Assembly (NCBI GenBank): GCA_942486035.1
Contig: CALNXK010000038.1
Location: forward strand, 565,001-629,000
Source of the DNA: Porites lobata
Taxonomy: Eukaryota > Cnidaria > Anthozoa > Scleractinia > Poritidae
Length of the DNA: 64,000 nucleotides
Reading direction: 5' to 3'
Below, piece by piece: positions 21,601 through 33,299 of the stretch. A model generated the notes under the pieces. The model was not told where the DNA came from, did no database searches, and was given only the letters and a program-made list of their open reading frames with translations. A program made the translations under genes and the position numbers. The first letter of the stretch is position 1, and every line of letters starts with the position of its first letter.

Positions 21601-24600
21601 ATGTCTTCAAACAGGTTTGTACGACACTACAAAACCAACATTGATTTATAGTTCCAAAATTTTGTTTCATCCAACCCCCTACGGTGGCCAACCAACTTAA
21701 TCAACTTAGTTGAAAGATTTTTTTATTTTTTGTTTTTGAAATTTCACTGCTCTACCGATGCAACAAGCAGATGTTTCTTGGAAACTAACCCGTTGATTTA
21801 CTGATTGAGTAGAGAGTTAGTTATAGTTAGCTTGTTTATAGAGGCTGCTTGTTGGCATTGTCAGTTCCCGGGCTGATCGTGAAACATCATTAATTTCTTG
21901 TCCACAGCTATCCATATAGTAGCTCATGTTTTCAACGTGGAGTTTTTCATTTCATCATACGAGAGCGATGATCGTCTTGTCGAGAGGTTGAACATGTTTG
22001 AAGATAGTGATAACGATACTTATCTTAACCCCATAAGAGATACAAACGCGGTAAGTAAGACGTTCTTATTCTTACTCACTCAGTCCAGTACTGGTGATCG
22101 CTGAGTCCGCCTGACGTACCAGTTATTGCTTGTTTGTTTGTTCTTTTTTGTGGTACTCACACTTACTGTCGTTTGAATTTAAAAAGTTTTTACTGACTTT
22201 TCGTTAGGTTCCAGTTGTGGTGCTGTGGAAACTTGGTAGGGTTCTTTTATTTAGTTGTTTTGAAATTAATTACAAAGTAAAGGCAAAGGACTCTGCTTCC
22301 GTTGTTTAACCTTGCCTACAAGTTCTTTCTTTCCTCAAATACAAGACGCACATTATAATTTTTATGTCTCTAAACATGTTTTTGTATTGTTACAAGAGAA
22401 TGAATTCAGTGATTTTGTGACGTCTGTTACATTGTTTTTCGTTGGGAGTGGTCGGAGAAGGGCGCTTTTTTCAGCGTTTTATTGCAAGAACGGGAAAAAA
22501 GATCAACTCCTCATACTTTCCTTTCAATATATTTCGGCAGTTATTATTTTGGAAATGGAGTTTTATTAATGGTTAGCCCTTTCGTGTCGACTCAAGACTC
22601 AAATATTTTAGAGGAGTGTTCTGTTCTTCTTAAAAGATGCGGCAATAAGCTGACGCTTATTCAAAGAAAAAAATCTAGTCAACTCGCTTTTTAAAATCTG
22701 GTCTATCTGAATTATTTGCGGCCCCAGAAAACTGATTATTTTTTCTTGTTGTTGCACACTTACTCTTTATCTTGACTTAGCGATAGGTCTAGCTTGACAA
22801 GGACTCTTGGTGGTCGAGTAAATTGATTAAATGTTCCGTTTACATTTCAGCTTCTGGTGTAACGGGAGCCGTGATCACTCTTTGCCTTATTTTGATGGTA
22901 TGTATGAAAATGTTCTGCAGTTAAAGTAAAGCATGTACCGGCTACAACTAAATATTTAATTGGCTCACATAACCGTTATAATTCCCCTAATACCCAAACT
23001 CTCTCTTGTTTATTTTGAGCGTATCCGCGTGTCACTTGTAAGTCTTATACATGGTGAACACTGCAGTAGCGAAGCGAAAAACTGTACAATCAGTTTATCA
23101 GAATCCTATTACTTATATACACTTCTTTAGCTTATCTTGAGACTGACTGCTTCTTTCACGTGGATATGAACGTTAATTTCTTTGGGAAACAAAACAAATA
23201 AACACAAAAAATTATTTTTTAAAAGACAGCGTAAAAACCAGGCTGGTGCAGCGGCGATTGACTCCATCAAAGAGAAAGAGTGTTGTTCTTTATAATTTAA
23301 AAACCCGATTGTTATAATTTCCGATTGTTTTGTTGTTGATATGTCTTACGATACATCTCAATAGGTTGGGTACGTCAAAAACTAGACGTCAATAAGACTA
23401 AGTATTTAATAAATGGTTCCTTAGATGAAAAGTAAGGCCTGTTACGCGGGATAGTAGAAGACTGATTGGTGCCAAAGCCGTCACAAATGTTGGATTTAGT
23501 TCGTTCAAACTTTTCCAATAACAAATATAGAAAAAGAGAGGCGGCCCCCCAAAAATGAAGCGGGCGGGAACGAGAAACATGTAGTTTTTTTAACTTGGCA
23601 TAAAAATAAAATTACTCTGTAAAGTTCATGAAGTTCATAAAGTTGTCGCGTTAAACTGGTTATGGGCCATTAACACTCTCCAATCAGTCAATGAGCTTTT
23701 TCATACAAGCACAACTGGAAAATATCACGAAAATGCACTCGGTCTCTAAGCGGGTAGACCGGGAAACTAATGAACCGGCAAACAGAAAGTTGCACTGTCG
23801 TCTTTTAATCAACCTAATCTAGCCACGTTCAAACAAAGTAACATTGAACCTACAAACGTTGGTGTCCCGTAATTCTCAGGGAAGAGTTAAAAACGTGTTA
23901 GTATGTTTATTCACATTTCGTATCCTTGACCGACCATGCTAATCATGAGACCTTACCAAACGAGTGTTGCCTTGGGGATTAGAAGTACAAATTGAGATTG
24001 TTTTACCCGACATTTATTACGTAGATTTGCTTGTCTCTTTCACTGTGTGACGCCAAAAGGGGCCGAATTTACGGCACACATCTCTTCTTAAAAAGTATGT
24101 TATAATTAGGATCCTTAACAAAAGTCTATGTAAATTTTTACAGTTTAGTGCCCACATACGGTTAACTGATCAGCCTTTGTGAATGCTTCCCTGCAGTGCG
24201 TTTAAATACTGAAATAGGTCATTTCATTTCAACTCTGCTTGCTCTCATTCTTGAAATGACCACTTACATGTGTAACAACGGCTCCGCGCTGGATTGACTC
24301 ATTCTCATCACAAAGTTTTGAATGCGATCGAGCAATGCTTTCCTAGTTCAGTTGAAAATTGACCGAATTGACTGGATTAGAAGTCTTAAGGGACTTTTGA
24401 ATTAACCTAGGAAGGATTCGCCCGATCGCATTTAAAGCTCCGTGATCAGAATAAACGCCTGGTTAGCTTGCCACCTAGTGAGCCGGTGATAAGTGCTGTC
24501 TAAGCACGTGACCAAGTTCTGTAAAGGGTGTGAGACAGCGAAAATTCAAGACCTCGTTCAGCAAAGGGCTAATTGGAAAGAATTAAGGGTTCATTTTGCA

Positions 24601-27600
24601 TTCATTGTTGTTAATCACCTAATGCATGAGAAAATGTTTAAGAAATTCCACCCCTGTGTAATTTTAGAAAAAAGTCGATAAAAGTGTTATTATACCATGG
24701 AACCAGTTTATGAACCGATGTCCCACTGTTTTCACTAAATTATCTCATGGTCCATTGTCCTTGTTTCAGTTGTAGCGCATAACATACTTGCTCTTTAGGC
24801 GGCCGCCGCCATTTCCGACTGAGTTATCTTTAGTCCCCGGCCTGTGCAACTGCTGTGATTTCCTTTACGTTCAGTGAAGATTACTGGGGCAACCACCATT
24901 GGTAAATTCAACCATGATTCAGTCATTAGAGAGATAGTTCAATTTCACATCCATACACCTCTTCACTAAACATATGGAGCACTTGCAATTAGTTTGTAGC
25001 CGGCAATGAACCGAAAACACTCAATTTTTCATAGCTTACAGTTATGCGTTTTAGAGACTTGAAAACTGGATTCATGTATATAGAAATATTAAACGTGAAA
25101 CACCTTATTTCTGTTATTTGTTTTCAGGTTTCTTCATCGACAGAACTTATAAGGTACATACTGATTATTTCATCAGTGGATCAGCTTTGTTAGCCTAGTT
25201 AGAAACTGAGATGAGTTTTACTGTTGTTTTTGTTTGCTGTGTTGTAAGCTCCTCATTTCGTTCCAACGCTAGGTATCTAGGCCAGCATCTGTACTGAAAT
25301 CGCGATGCGAATCAGTGTATCTTAAAAATCAATTTTGCTTGGCTTGTATAACCTGTAAGAAAGAATGGTTTGGAATAGTGTTGAAACAGTAAAACTATGT
25401 ACTAATCTCCAGTTGTTTTTCCTTAGGCGGTCATATTTTGAGGTTTTTTGGTACAGCCATCACCTTTTTGTCATCTTTTATATTGGACTGATTCTTCATG
25501 GTATAGAGTAAGTAGTGAACATTAACAAAACGAATCCTTTAAATATACAAAAAAAGAAAGGAAAAAGAAAAAACGTCGAGTTTATAGCTATACTATGCTT
25601 CGTGAAATCCTGCAAATTACATACCAACGCCCATCCCTCATTAAAACATAAAATGAGACTGGATATAACATTTAACGACTTTTTTGGTATCAAAAAACCG
25701 GAACGATGGAAAGGAGAGTTTACCATCTTGTTATTGAGTAATTTAATTCCGACTTAGAGAATGCACAAGTTCTTTTGTTAGTATTCATATATAAAACATA
25801 TCAAAAACAAACAGAGGGACCGAAAATCTGCAAAAAGCACCCCAAACTTTGTAATTTACTTTTTTCTCGGTGGTGAATCCGCGACTCTTTTATTAGGGAA
25901 TTCCAAACTTTCACCCTTCTTCACCGTTCACTTGTTTTCCAGTAAATCTCATTACAGGCAAATTTGTTCATGTCCTTGAGCCAGCTCAGGAGTGCTCTAT
26001 ACTAGCAATCAGTTTCAAAGCTCTTTAGATCCGCAGCTATTCAAAATAGATTATGATCTGATGGCTTCATTAACGGGGATGGAGAGGCTTACAATCCCGG
26101 AAGGGTCTCCTCCTTGGATCCGTTACTGTTGCTTGCACATAGCTTCTTATTCAAGGCGTAACCAACAAGTCCCTGATTTTGTGTTTTTTAGGGGTATTGT
26201 CCGTTTTCAGTCAAACGTAGAAGACCATGACCCAGAAGTGTGCTCCAAGAACTTGACCGCGTGGGAAGATATAGAAAGTCAGTGCTCTACTCCTCCTCAC
26301 TTTGTCCCCTTTGGAATGAATGTAAGTTTTAACTTCTAATCAGGATGTTCCAACAAAAGAAGACAGCAGCAACTCTGCCGCTCACTCTGCTCCGTTATTG
26401 ATCACTACCCTCTTATTCGTCTTATTCATGTTTCGTTTTACTTTGCAGACGTGGAAGTGGGTGGTTGGGCCTATTTTCTTGTACCTCATCGAAAGATTTA
26501 TCAGGTTTTATCGCTCATTCCAGGCGGTTAAAATAATAAAGGTAAGATATCAGCCACCTGCCTGCAGTATTAAAAGGATTTGTTTCTTTACCGCTTTACA
26601 GCTGGTTTTGTGACTCTTGCCTAACTTTTCTCCTTTCGCTTTGTTTCGCTACTGTAACAAATTTCCTTTCATCCGTAAAGTAAAATATTCTGTAATAAAT
26701 AATGTAAAGTTTAGGTGCAAGACCAGTGCACTGAAAAAACCGTGTGCGATCATCAGTCTTGCTCAATGTCGGATCAAAAAGGATCGCGATCAGTCAAAAG
26801 TACTAAAAAGTGTACATTTTTGTGCAAAAGACAACTGCAAGGACTGATCAAACAAAGTGAAGATACGGTAGTTACAATGATTTCACCGGAATGGCCAATA
26901 TAGATAAGAATACCAGTATTCATCAGGTTTCTTAGGAAAATCACGAATTTACAGATGCATGGAAGTGACGTAGTATGGATTTCACGCTACTTAAAAAAAT
27001 AACGTAAGGTAAAGTGGAATTTAGTGTGGCGAGATGAATCGAAAAGAGAGACTGAACGTGAGACAAGAGTGAAAAAAAAACCTCGAAAACATTAACAACG
27101 AAGTTAACATAGTTATATATCTGTTGTGACTGGTATAGGTTGTTAATCATCCCTCTAAAGTTATTGAAATACAAATGAAAAAGGCTGGATTTCATCACGA
27201 GGCTGGACAGGTATGAACTTTTCAGTTTCTCATACTTTCATTGATTACCAGTCTATAAGTTAGAGGAGTAGAATTCTCCACCAGTTTCTTCATTATTTTA
27301 TTCTATTCTGTTCATTCAATAAAGAAGCAACAATAATGTTGACTGTCTTATGGTTTTTTGTTTTAGTACATATTCCTGAAGTGTCCAAAGCTTTCTCATT
27401 TAGAATGGCATCCTTTCACTCTTACATCGGTAAGTCGACAGTAAGTTGCATGACTAAAGAGACTTTACATTAGTAAGCTTTCACTACTGCCACGGTTGCA
27501 CATCATCAGCAACAAGAACATGATTTTTGTAGAAGGCACGTTTTTGGGCCTACATGTATTTAGTTAAGCATATCACTCATCCTTTACACTTCAGGAAAAC

Positions 27601-30600
27601 ACTTCGCATGAGTAGGAGTTGGAATAGTGGCGGTCTGAACTTACGCCGAAAGGCAATAAAACTTTCTCGATCTGGGACTGAATGTCCCGTTAACATTTTA
27701 AAAACTCAAAATTGAAATTCCGGTTCTATTTTGCAGTTACTTTCAATGATTTTTTTTGCGTCAATTTCAAAAGAAGCCAAGGCTTGGACAATCAGTTGTA
27801 AGCATGAAATAACTTTCTGGGTCGGAAAAGGATAGCGACTTCAGGGGCGTAGCGTGAGATTTTGAAGGTGTACTCACACGGGGAAGAAACGTTGTAGCAC
27901 CAAAGGTGACCTAATGTAGGGGGGTCTGTGGGCATGTTCCGTCAGAAAATGTTTCAATTTAGGGTCTCGGAAATGCCATTTCCAGCGTTTTCCGCCGGAC
28001 ATTTTCAGTAAAAAATTGCTCAGTTGCTTACTTTACCCCTCCTGTGTAGTCTGGAAGGTGCATTGGTTACGGGAAAAAAGGCCAATTGCGCCATCAGAAT
28101 TATGGAGTAATAAAAGGTAAAAGAAATAATAACACAAAGACACCAATATAGTGCGGAAAATGTACCAGTCATCCCGATAAAATGATGAAAAAGACTTTTT
28201 CAGGAGATAAAGAATGATTAACTTTTCTATAGTTCAGCTGCAAATGTACTTATCGCATATGTGCGTATATGGACGCTTCGCTCCTGGACTTTAAAGAATC
28301 GAGTCTCCGAAGACCGTTAAAACTCATTAATGTCGACATATAACTGATATGGCAAATGAGACAGATTCTCGTTTCTTGAACACAGAGCAATAACGATGTG
28401 AAGTGGACTTAATTAAGTAACCACGAACGGCAAAAATGATTTGACATGTCAGTTAAATTGATTGTTTCTTTGGGATTTTTTTTCTTCTGTCAGGCGCCTG
28501 AGGACGATTTTTTCTCTGTTCATATTCGTATAGTTGGAGATTGGACAGGTAAGGGTTAACAATGTTTACATTGAAGGTTAAACGTCTAAGCTGCAGATGT
28601 TGAAAGTGACCTGTTTATTTATTTTGTATCGTTAGGAGGATTGGCTAAAGAATTTAATGGAGATGGAAAAGAAGCAAGAAGTCTTGCTGATATGCCAAGG
28701 TCGGTTATGAAGAAGCCATAAGTAGAATTTTTACTGCTTTTGCTCCATGTCTCGGTTCTACCAAGCTTTTCAAAATTTCTAGAGAGAATTATCTACAATC
28801 GATTGTATGACTATTCAACTAATTTACATATTCTCTGTGATAACCAGTTCGGCTTCAGAAAAAAACACTCTACCACGCTTGCCTTGATTGATTTGCATGC
28901 AAAAATATCATCTGCTATCGATCGTGGTGAATTAGAGGTTGGTGTCTTTTTAGATCTCTCGAAAGCTTTCGATATAGTCAATCATTCCATCTTATTTGTG
29001 CTCCTCGGAGAAGCACAAATATGGCGTCCTCATAATGAGCCCTATAAATTTCTGTTACTCATTTTGAAGAACAACACAGCTGCGGAAAACTGCACAGACA
29101 TAAGACTTGGCCAGGTTGTTAATTTATCGATATTCTATAATATCCATAATTCTTGGCTTCAGACATTTCACGGTTTTGATTTTAGTTTTTGATGGCGTGA
29201 CAGTGAAAACCACCAATACAATGGTTATGTTTCGTCTCGTGCTAATAGCAAGTGTGGCGTTCCCCAAGGTTCTATATTAGGGCCATTGTTTTTTTCTGCT
29301 CTACATCAACGATACAGTGTATTATCAACGCGTCAACAATATTTCAATTGATATTATTTGCCGATGAGACAAACGTTTTTCTGTCTCACACGGATAAAGA
29401 CTGCTTGATCAGGTAAAAGAAACAGTTTTCTTGGGAGTAATCAAAGATGAAAATTTAAATTGGAATTGTGAAATCTCACATGTCGCCAATAAAGTTTCTA
29501 AATCCACAGGAATTATTCCTAAATCCAGTTTCTATTTATCTACGAAACCTTTACGAACATTTTATTTTTCTATAGTATATCCATACTTTCTTTTACTGTA
29601 ACTTAGTTTGGGCTTCAACTTACAGAACTAACCTTATTCGTCTTGAGATTTTACTGAAACGTGTGACCAGAACTAAAGCTAAAACTCCTTTCGATGCACA
29701 TACTCATGATCCAATCTTTCAAAATCTAAATATCTTAAAATTTCATGATATATACCTAATACAACTAGGCTTATTCATGTACACCTATCAAAACCATACT
29801 TTACCTGTAAAATTTCATTTCATTTCCTTACAACATCAAATTCATTCGTATAATACAAGAAACTCTTATAAATTTCGTCTGCCTTTCTGTCGAACTCGAA
29901 TCAAACAATTTTCGGTATTTTATCAAGGACCAAAATTTTATAACTCCTTAAACACCAACATCATCAACTCTTCCTCCCCTTTTTCCTTTAAAAGATCACT
30001 TAATTTGTAAAAATTATTAGTATACTCTAAAAAAAATCTCGGGGAAAAGCTGTTTAATATTCAACTTCCTTAATTTTGATTGTTATTTTAATTTTCCATC
30101 TAATAATATTTTGTATCCGTTGCCGTAATTTTTAGGCCATCTTTGAAAAATTGTAACTGAGGAGGCCTTATTAACATAACCTTCATAGTTTCCTTTAGGC
30201 ATCCTCGGCATTTCTTCGTACATTTTTTGTATCTTTTTGTAATTGTAATCTTGTTATATGTAGCAAATAAATACAAATAACATGGACAATTTTTCCTTAT
30301 TTTAAATATTGGTAGTATCCTATTATCCACATTAGACGAATTAAGTCCTTTATTACTGTTCAGCTAATCTGCAATAGCATACCATAATGATAATGATAAT
30401 TGCGTTGTTAAGGAAATCGGCGTCCTGTAAAACTTAATGAAATCAGCAGTTCCGCCAGACGAACTTGAAAAGTATTAGGAGAAGCAATTTGCTGAAGAGA
30501 TTAAATACTCTCTCACATTCCACTTTCTTACTGATTTATCCCTATTGCTATATTTTATGATTCGTAGACTTGCAGTCGATGGCCCTTTTGGAACGGCAAG

Positions 30601-32521
30601 TTCGGTAAGTTCCATTCATGCTTGAGTCTTTTCGAATAGCTTAAGGCAAAATGTTGTCTTGTATCCAACTGCCATTATATTTATGGCGCCTGTTAGCCGT
30701 TTCAATCTAAAGTCACCGGATTTCTTATAAGAACTGAGTCTTTTTTTTGTTTCCCACGTAAAGCCTCCACCTCTGAACCCGCCACCCGTGCACCCGCACC
30801 CGCACCCGTCTTTGGCGGGAATCCTGTAAAGAGATGTTTTATTTTATTTGATGTTTTTTCTATGTATACTTTTATGTAGGACGTGTTCAAGTACCCTGTG
30901 GTCATGTGTATCGGAGCGGGTATTGGAGTGACACCTTTCGCATCAGTTCTTAAGTCTATATGGTAAGTTAATTGTCATAAAATTTTAAAATAACAAATAA
31001 AGATGTCAAGTAGAAGAAAATATGGTTATTATGCGCTTTATGTTTCATCAAACTACCATCAGGCGACTTTCGGGACAACATATGGCGCCTATTATATTAA
31101 AGTTAAATTTCGTTGTCTTCAGTTTCACCCATTCCTCACTTACAAGGTGCTCATTTAATGCCATAAATGTAATGGCGATACATTTGTTACCCAGGAAGTA
31201 TTTATGTGCATTTGTTCCATTCCTTTATTTTTCCTTTATTCCATTCACGAATATGGACTTCAACGTTTATTTTTGTCTCCAGGCATCAGCATAATCAGAA
31301 CACCGTTAATCCATTGGTGAAAAAGGTCTACTTTTTTTGGATCTGCCCTGACACAAATGCCTTTGAATGGTTCACAGATCTTCTACAGTACTTAGAAGAC
31401 AGGGTAAGTTCGATTGCAACCATGAAATTTTAATAAACTCATTTTTTCAGTAATTAGCAAAATCTTGAATTATTATAGAAAGTGCCACCTTATGGTTGCT
31501 GATATTTATTTACTTAATCTATACCTCGGTGTTAAGATGGGAATAGTTACTAATCACACTTCAGCATTTATAACTCGCTCAAACTTTATGTTTGTTTGTT
31601 TATTTGTTTATTAGATGGTTGCTACTGGAAATGCAGACTTTTTGGAATACAACATTTACCTTACCCGAGGATGGGGTCCAAATATGGTGAGCAGTGTAAT
31701 TTACTAAAAAAAAAATTGTTGTATGAAGAGGTGGTAAACATAGTACACCACGGAAAAATATAAGAGTATTTTAGTTGGTATTAAACTTATGTGGAGTTTT
31801 CCGTGTAACTTACTAGTATAAGTTGCGTTTCTGCAGCCAGAAAATTGTTATTTAGAGGTTTGTTTTTTAGCTTCTAAATCATTTTGCTCTCTACGAATAG
31901 GCACGCACCATTTTCCTGCGCGAGGACGAAGAGGAAGATATCATTACAGGTTTGCAGCAGAAGACAAAATATGGGCGGCCAGAATGGAAAGGAATTTTTA
32001 GCCAAGTCGCCAGGAATCACCCAAGGTTAGTGTTAGTGATGTGATAGCCTCCCAAGAAGACTGCGTTCTTTTGGCTCGTCACGCATATTCCGTTCGTGCA
32101 TGAGGCTGGAACGCGCCCTTGGCAACAGTGAAAACAGTGCCGCCGAGGTGTGGTTTCATGGGCCATGCTGCACTAGTTGATTCTCGTTGCCTCTGAGTAA
32201 TAATAAATAATTAAATTATTTCATTACTTACAACGCGCAAATTCGCATATGTATATGATCAAATGAGTTCAGCTCTTCAACTATATTTGTAAATAACTAT
32301 CCAGTTGCGGCCGACCGATTGAGATTTATTGATATGTTCCTTCAGCGTATACTTAAGGATCCACGCAGTACTTAACTTGTATCTGGTTAATTTGCAGAAC
32401 CAACATCGGGGTATTTTTCTGTGGACCAGCTGTCCTCTCTCATCAACTCCACAAGGAAGCTAATGAGCACAGTAACGATGCTGAGGGTGTTAAATTCTTC
32501 TACAACAAGGAGAACTTTTAA
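18655..32521 (+). CDS. NADPH oxidase catalytic subunit, NOX2 type, complete
   Basis: Transmembrane flavocytochrome b that passes electrons from cytosolic NADPH through FAD and two haems to oxygen, making superoxide. I assembled 21 coding exons: 18655-18699, 20472-20567, 20859-20966, 21533-21614, 21908-22050, 22208-22235, 22851-22897, 25128-25153, 25427-25507, 26192-26321, 26449-26541, 27139-27210, 27367-27429, 28494-28548, 28636-28699, 30568-30604, 30880-30962, 31283-31403, 31615-31686, 31901-32025, 32398-32521. They total 1695 bases, i.e. 564 residues plus stop; human NOX2 has 570. All introns are GT-AG with consistent phase. There is no N-terminal EF-hand extension, which excludes NOX5 and DUOX types, and the C-terminus FYNKENF is like NOX1-3. 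The intron-15 donor (GTCGGT) is the weakest. Which NOX1-4 branch it belongs to needs a tree. Confidence 0.95.
19601..19766. repeat. Foldback element (long hairpin) in NOX intron 1
   Basis: The left arm from ACCACTCCAGAAATGCCATA through GCTCTTTGTTTGTCAC (about 72 bp) is repeated inverted, with a loop of about 25 bp. ATTG is present directly outside both ends (CAATTG and CCATTG), a possible short target duplication. Arms match closely, so a stable stem of about 70 bp would form in the intronic RNA. MITE origin is most likely. Confidence 0.72.
24295..24460. repeat. Imperfect foldback element in NOX intron 7
   Basis: The left arm (about 24302-24358) contains TCTCATCACAAAGTTTTGAA and TGCGATCGAGC. 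The right arm (about 24394-24450) carries the same blocks inverted with mismatches. The arms are more diverged than at 19601, implying an older insertion. No target duplication was identified. Confidence 0.55.
27139..32521 (+). other. NOX cytosolic half (exons 12-21): FAD/NADPH dehydrogenase domain
   Basis: Residues about 294-564. FAD-binding motif HPFTLTS is at 332-338, after YIFLKCPKLSHLEW. The VHIRIVGDWT strand and the VDGPFGTAS motif (exon 16) follow. The NADPH nucleotide-binding loop GAGIGVTPFASVLKSIW is in exon 17; KKVYFFWICPDTNAFEWF in exon 18; the CGP motif (Cys532) and terminal NKENF are in exon 21. All family landmarks are present without stops, so the enzyme is probably active. A LINE and other repeats occupy the introns but no exon is interrupted. 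Confidence 0.93.
28735..30285 (+). mobile_element. 5'-truncated LINE reverse transcriptase, broken
   Basis: Begins inside the reverse-transcriptase domain: NQFGFRKKHST, then FLDLSKAFDIVNHSI (motif A, Asp present). After about 200 unrelated bases (about 29005-29200) the domain resumes with KCGVPQGSILGPLFF (motif B) and FADETNVF (motif C, normally ADDT). C-terminal sequences follow at 29663-30010 in another frame, ending FYQGPKFYNSLN and FKRSL before a stop. The 3' UTR ends near an AATAAATACAAATAA stretch at 30265-30280. Frameshifts and the insertion make it inactive. It looks like a CR1/L2/jockey-grade element and lies in NOX intron 15, sense orientation. Confidence 0.85.
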
Positions 32522-32997
32522 GTTAAAAAAACTTTCTAATTTATTGTCTGTTATAGTATTAATACCTTGCAATTAAATACAAGTAGAATCTTTGGTTTTC
32601 GGCTTTATATAAAGTGTAAACAAGAAGATTAGTTTGTAACATGAAACTTATGTATTTTTTGTGTGAATATTCAGTTCCTGGTATATACGCTAAGGATCAC
32701 ATACTAGAATCAGTGTCGTGTTGCTAGCGGTGTCGCCCAGGCAGAAAACGAGTTGCCGTTTGCTCTTTAGGTGGGCATTGTTTGGCGGCTCAACTGAAAG
32801 AAATATAAATATTTTTAAATACCTCCTCTTGTGAAGAACGTTCAGCTGGTTGATTTGTGTTTATATCATTGCCACTTTTTGTTCAATAATCAAGATCGTT
32901 TGGGCAGGGGTCCAATATGAAACGATATTCTCTGATCTAATTGGAAGATACGAAACTTATTCACAGGAGCTGGGTGTGGTGTAGACCTTCAACAGCA

Positions 32998-33003
32998 AAT
33001 AAA
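32998..33003 (+). promoter_or_regulatory. Candidate polyadenylation signal of the NOX gene
   Basis: This AATAAA lies about 480 bases after the NOX stop codon and is the first canonical hexamer I noticed downstream. Use is inferred from position only. Confidence 0.4.
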
Positions 33004-33146
33004 AAACTTCTGCACTTCAGTGATAAAGTATAAGTAAGTGTAACGATCATCTCCTTAAATTGATCATTTTATACCCTCGCAGGATAACTTTTGTGAGGAA
33101 GGTTGGCTGTGTGATTATTTGTTCTTTGCCTTCTCTTTACTTACAT

Positions 33147-33299
33147 GTAAATCTAATTAAAATAATACATTAAAAAGGAAAAGAAAAAGAAATGGATGTA
33201 CATCTCATTAAAATAATACATTAAAAAGGAAAAGGAAAAGAAATGGATGTACATCTCATTAAAATAATACATTAAAAAGGAAAAGGAAAAGAAATGGAT
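33147..33299. repeat. Tandem repeat, three copies of 51 bp
   Basis: Units start at 33147, 33198 and 33249; each has CTCATTAAAATAATACATT (CTAATT in the first) and a purine-rich AAAGGAAAAGGAAAAGAAAT tail. Units 2 and 3 look identical; unit 1 differs at a few positions. Located downstream of NOX. Confidence 0.9.

Larger units (their letters stand above)
18655..26541 (+). other. NOX membrane half (exons 1-11): haem-binding ferric reductase domain
   Basis: Residues 1-290 or so. Helix I is in exon 2 (LAWMTINTYLFVSAF). Haem ligands correspond to His99 (TFHK) and His113 (AIHIVAH) in helix III, and to His203/204 (WYSHHLF) and His216 (LHG) in helix V, the positions of NOX2 His101/115 and His209/222. 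The NOX2 His111 position is Gln109 here. Extracellular loops carry two glycosylation sequons (Asn146-Asp-Thr, Asn239-Leu-Thr) and a Cys pair in loop E (Cys236 and the Cys of ESQCSTPP) that corresponds to the NOX2 disulfide. The last helix reads TWKWVVGPIFLYLIERFIRF. Exon 4 is the least certain boundary: its acceptor (GTGTAG before 21533) was chosen because it keeps frame into TFHKYIAYMI. Confidence 0.9.

Noticed and set aside
21436..21651. ATG-started frame MAESVKLLEEQ covering NOX exon 4
   Set aside because: It runs in a different frame from TFHKYIAYMI. Only the exon 21533-21614 reading connects exons 3 and 5 in phase.
25992..26191. Open frame continuous with NOX exon 10, which could extend the exon to the left
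   Set aside because: Phase from exon 9 requires one base before the next full codon. The TTTTTTAG acceptor at 26190-26191 satisfies this and yields the conserved EGIVRF join; the longer frame has no NOX similarity.
27842..28060. Start of a transposon with a CAGGGGCGTAGC end
   Set aside because: The motif is typical of some DNA transposon ends, but I could not find a matching inverted end or target duplication.
28735..30010. Intact reverse-transcriptase gene or retron
   Set aside because: The frame shifts at least twice, motif C is altered (ADET) and part of the domain between motifs A and B is missing. It is a dead LINE inside an intron.
30765..30815. CACCCG-rich stretch as a CRISPR-like or regulatory array
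   Set aside because: It is a short imperfect simple repeat in a NOX intron, without spacers.
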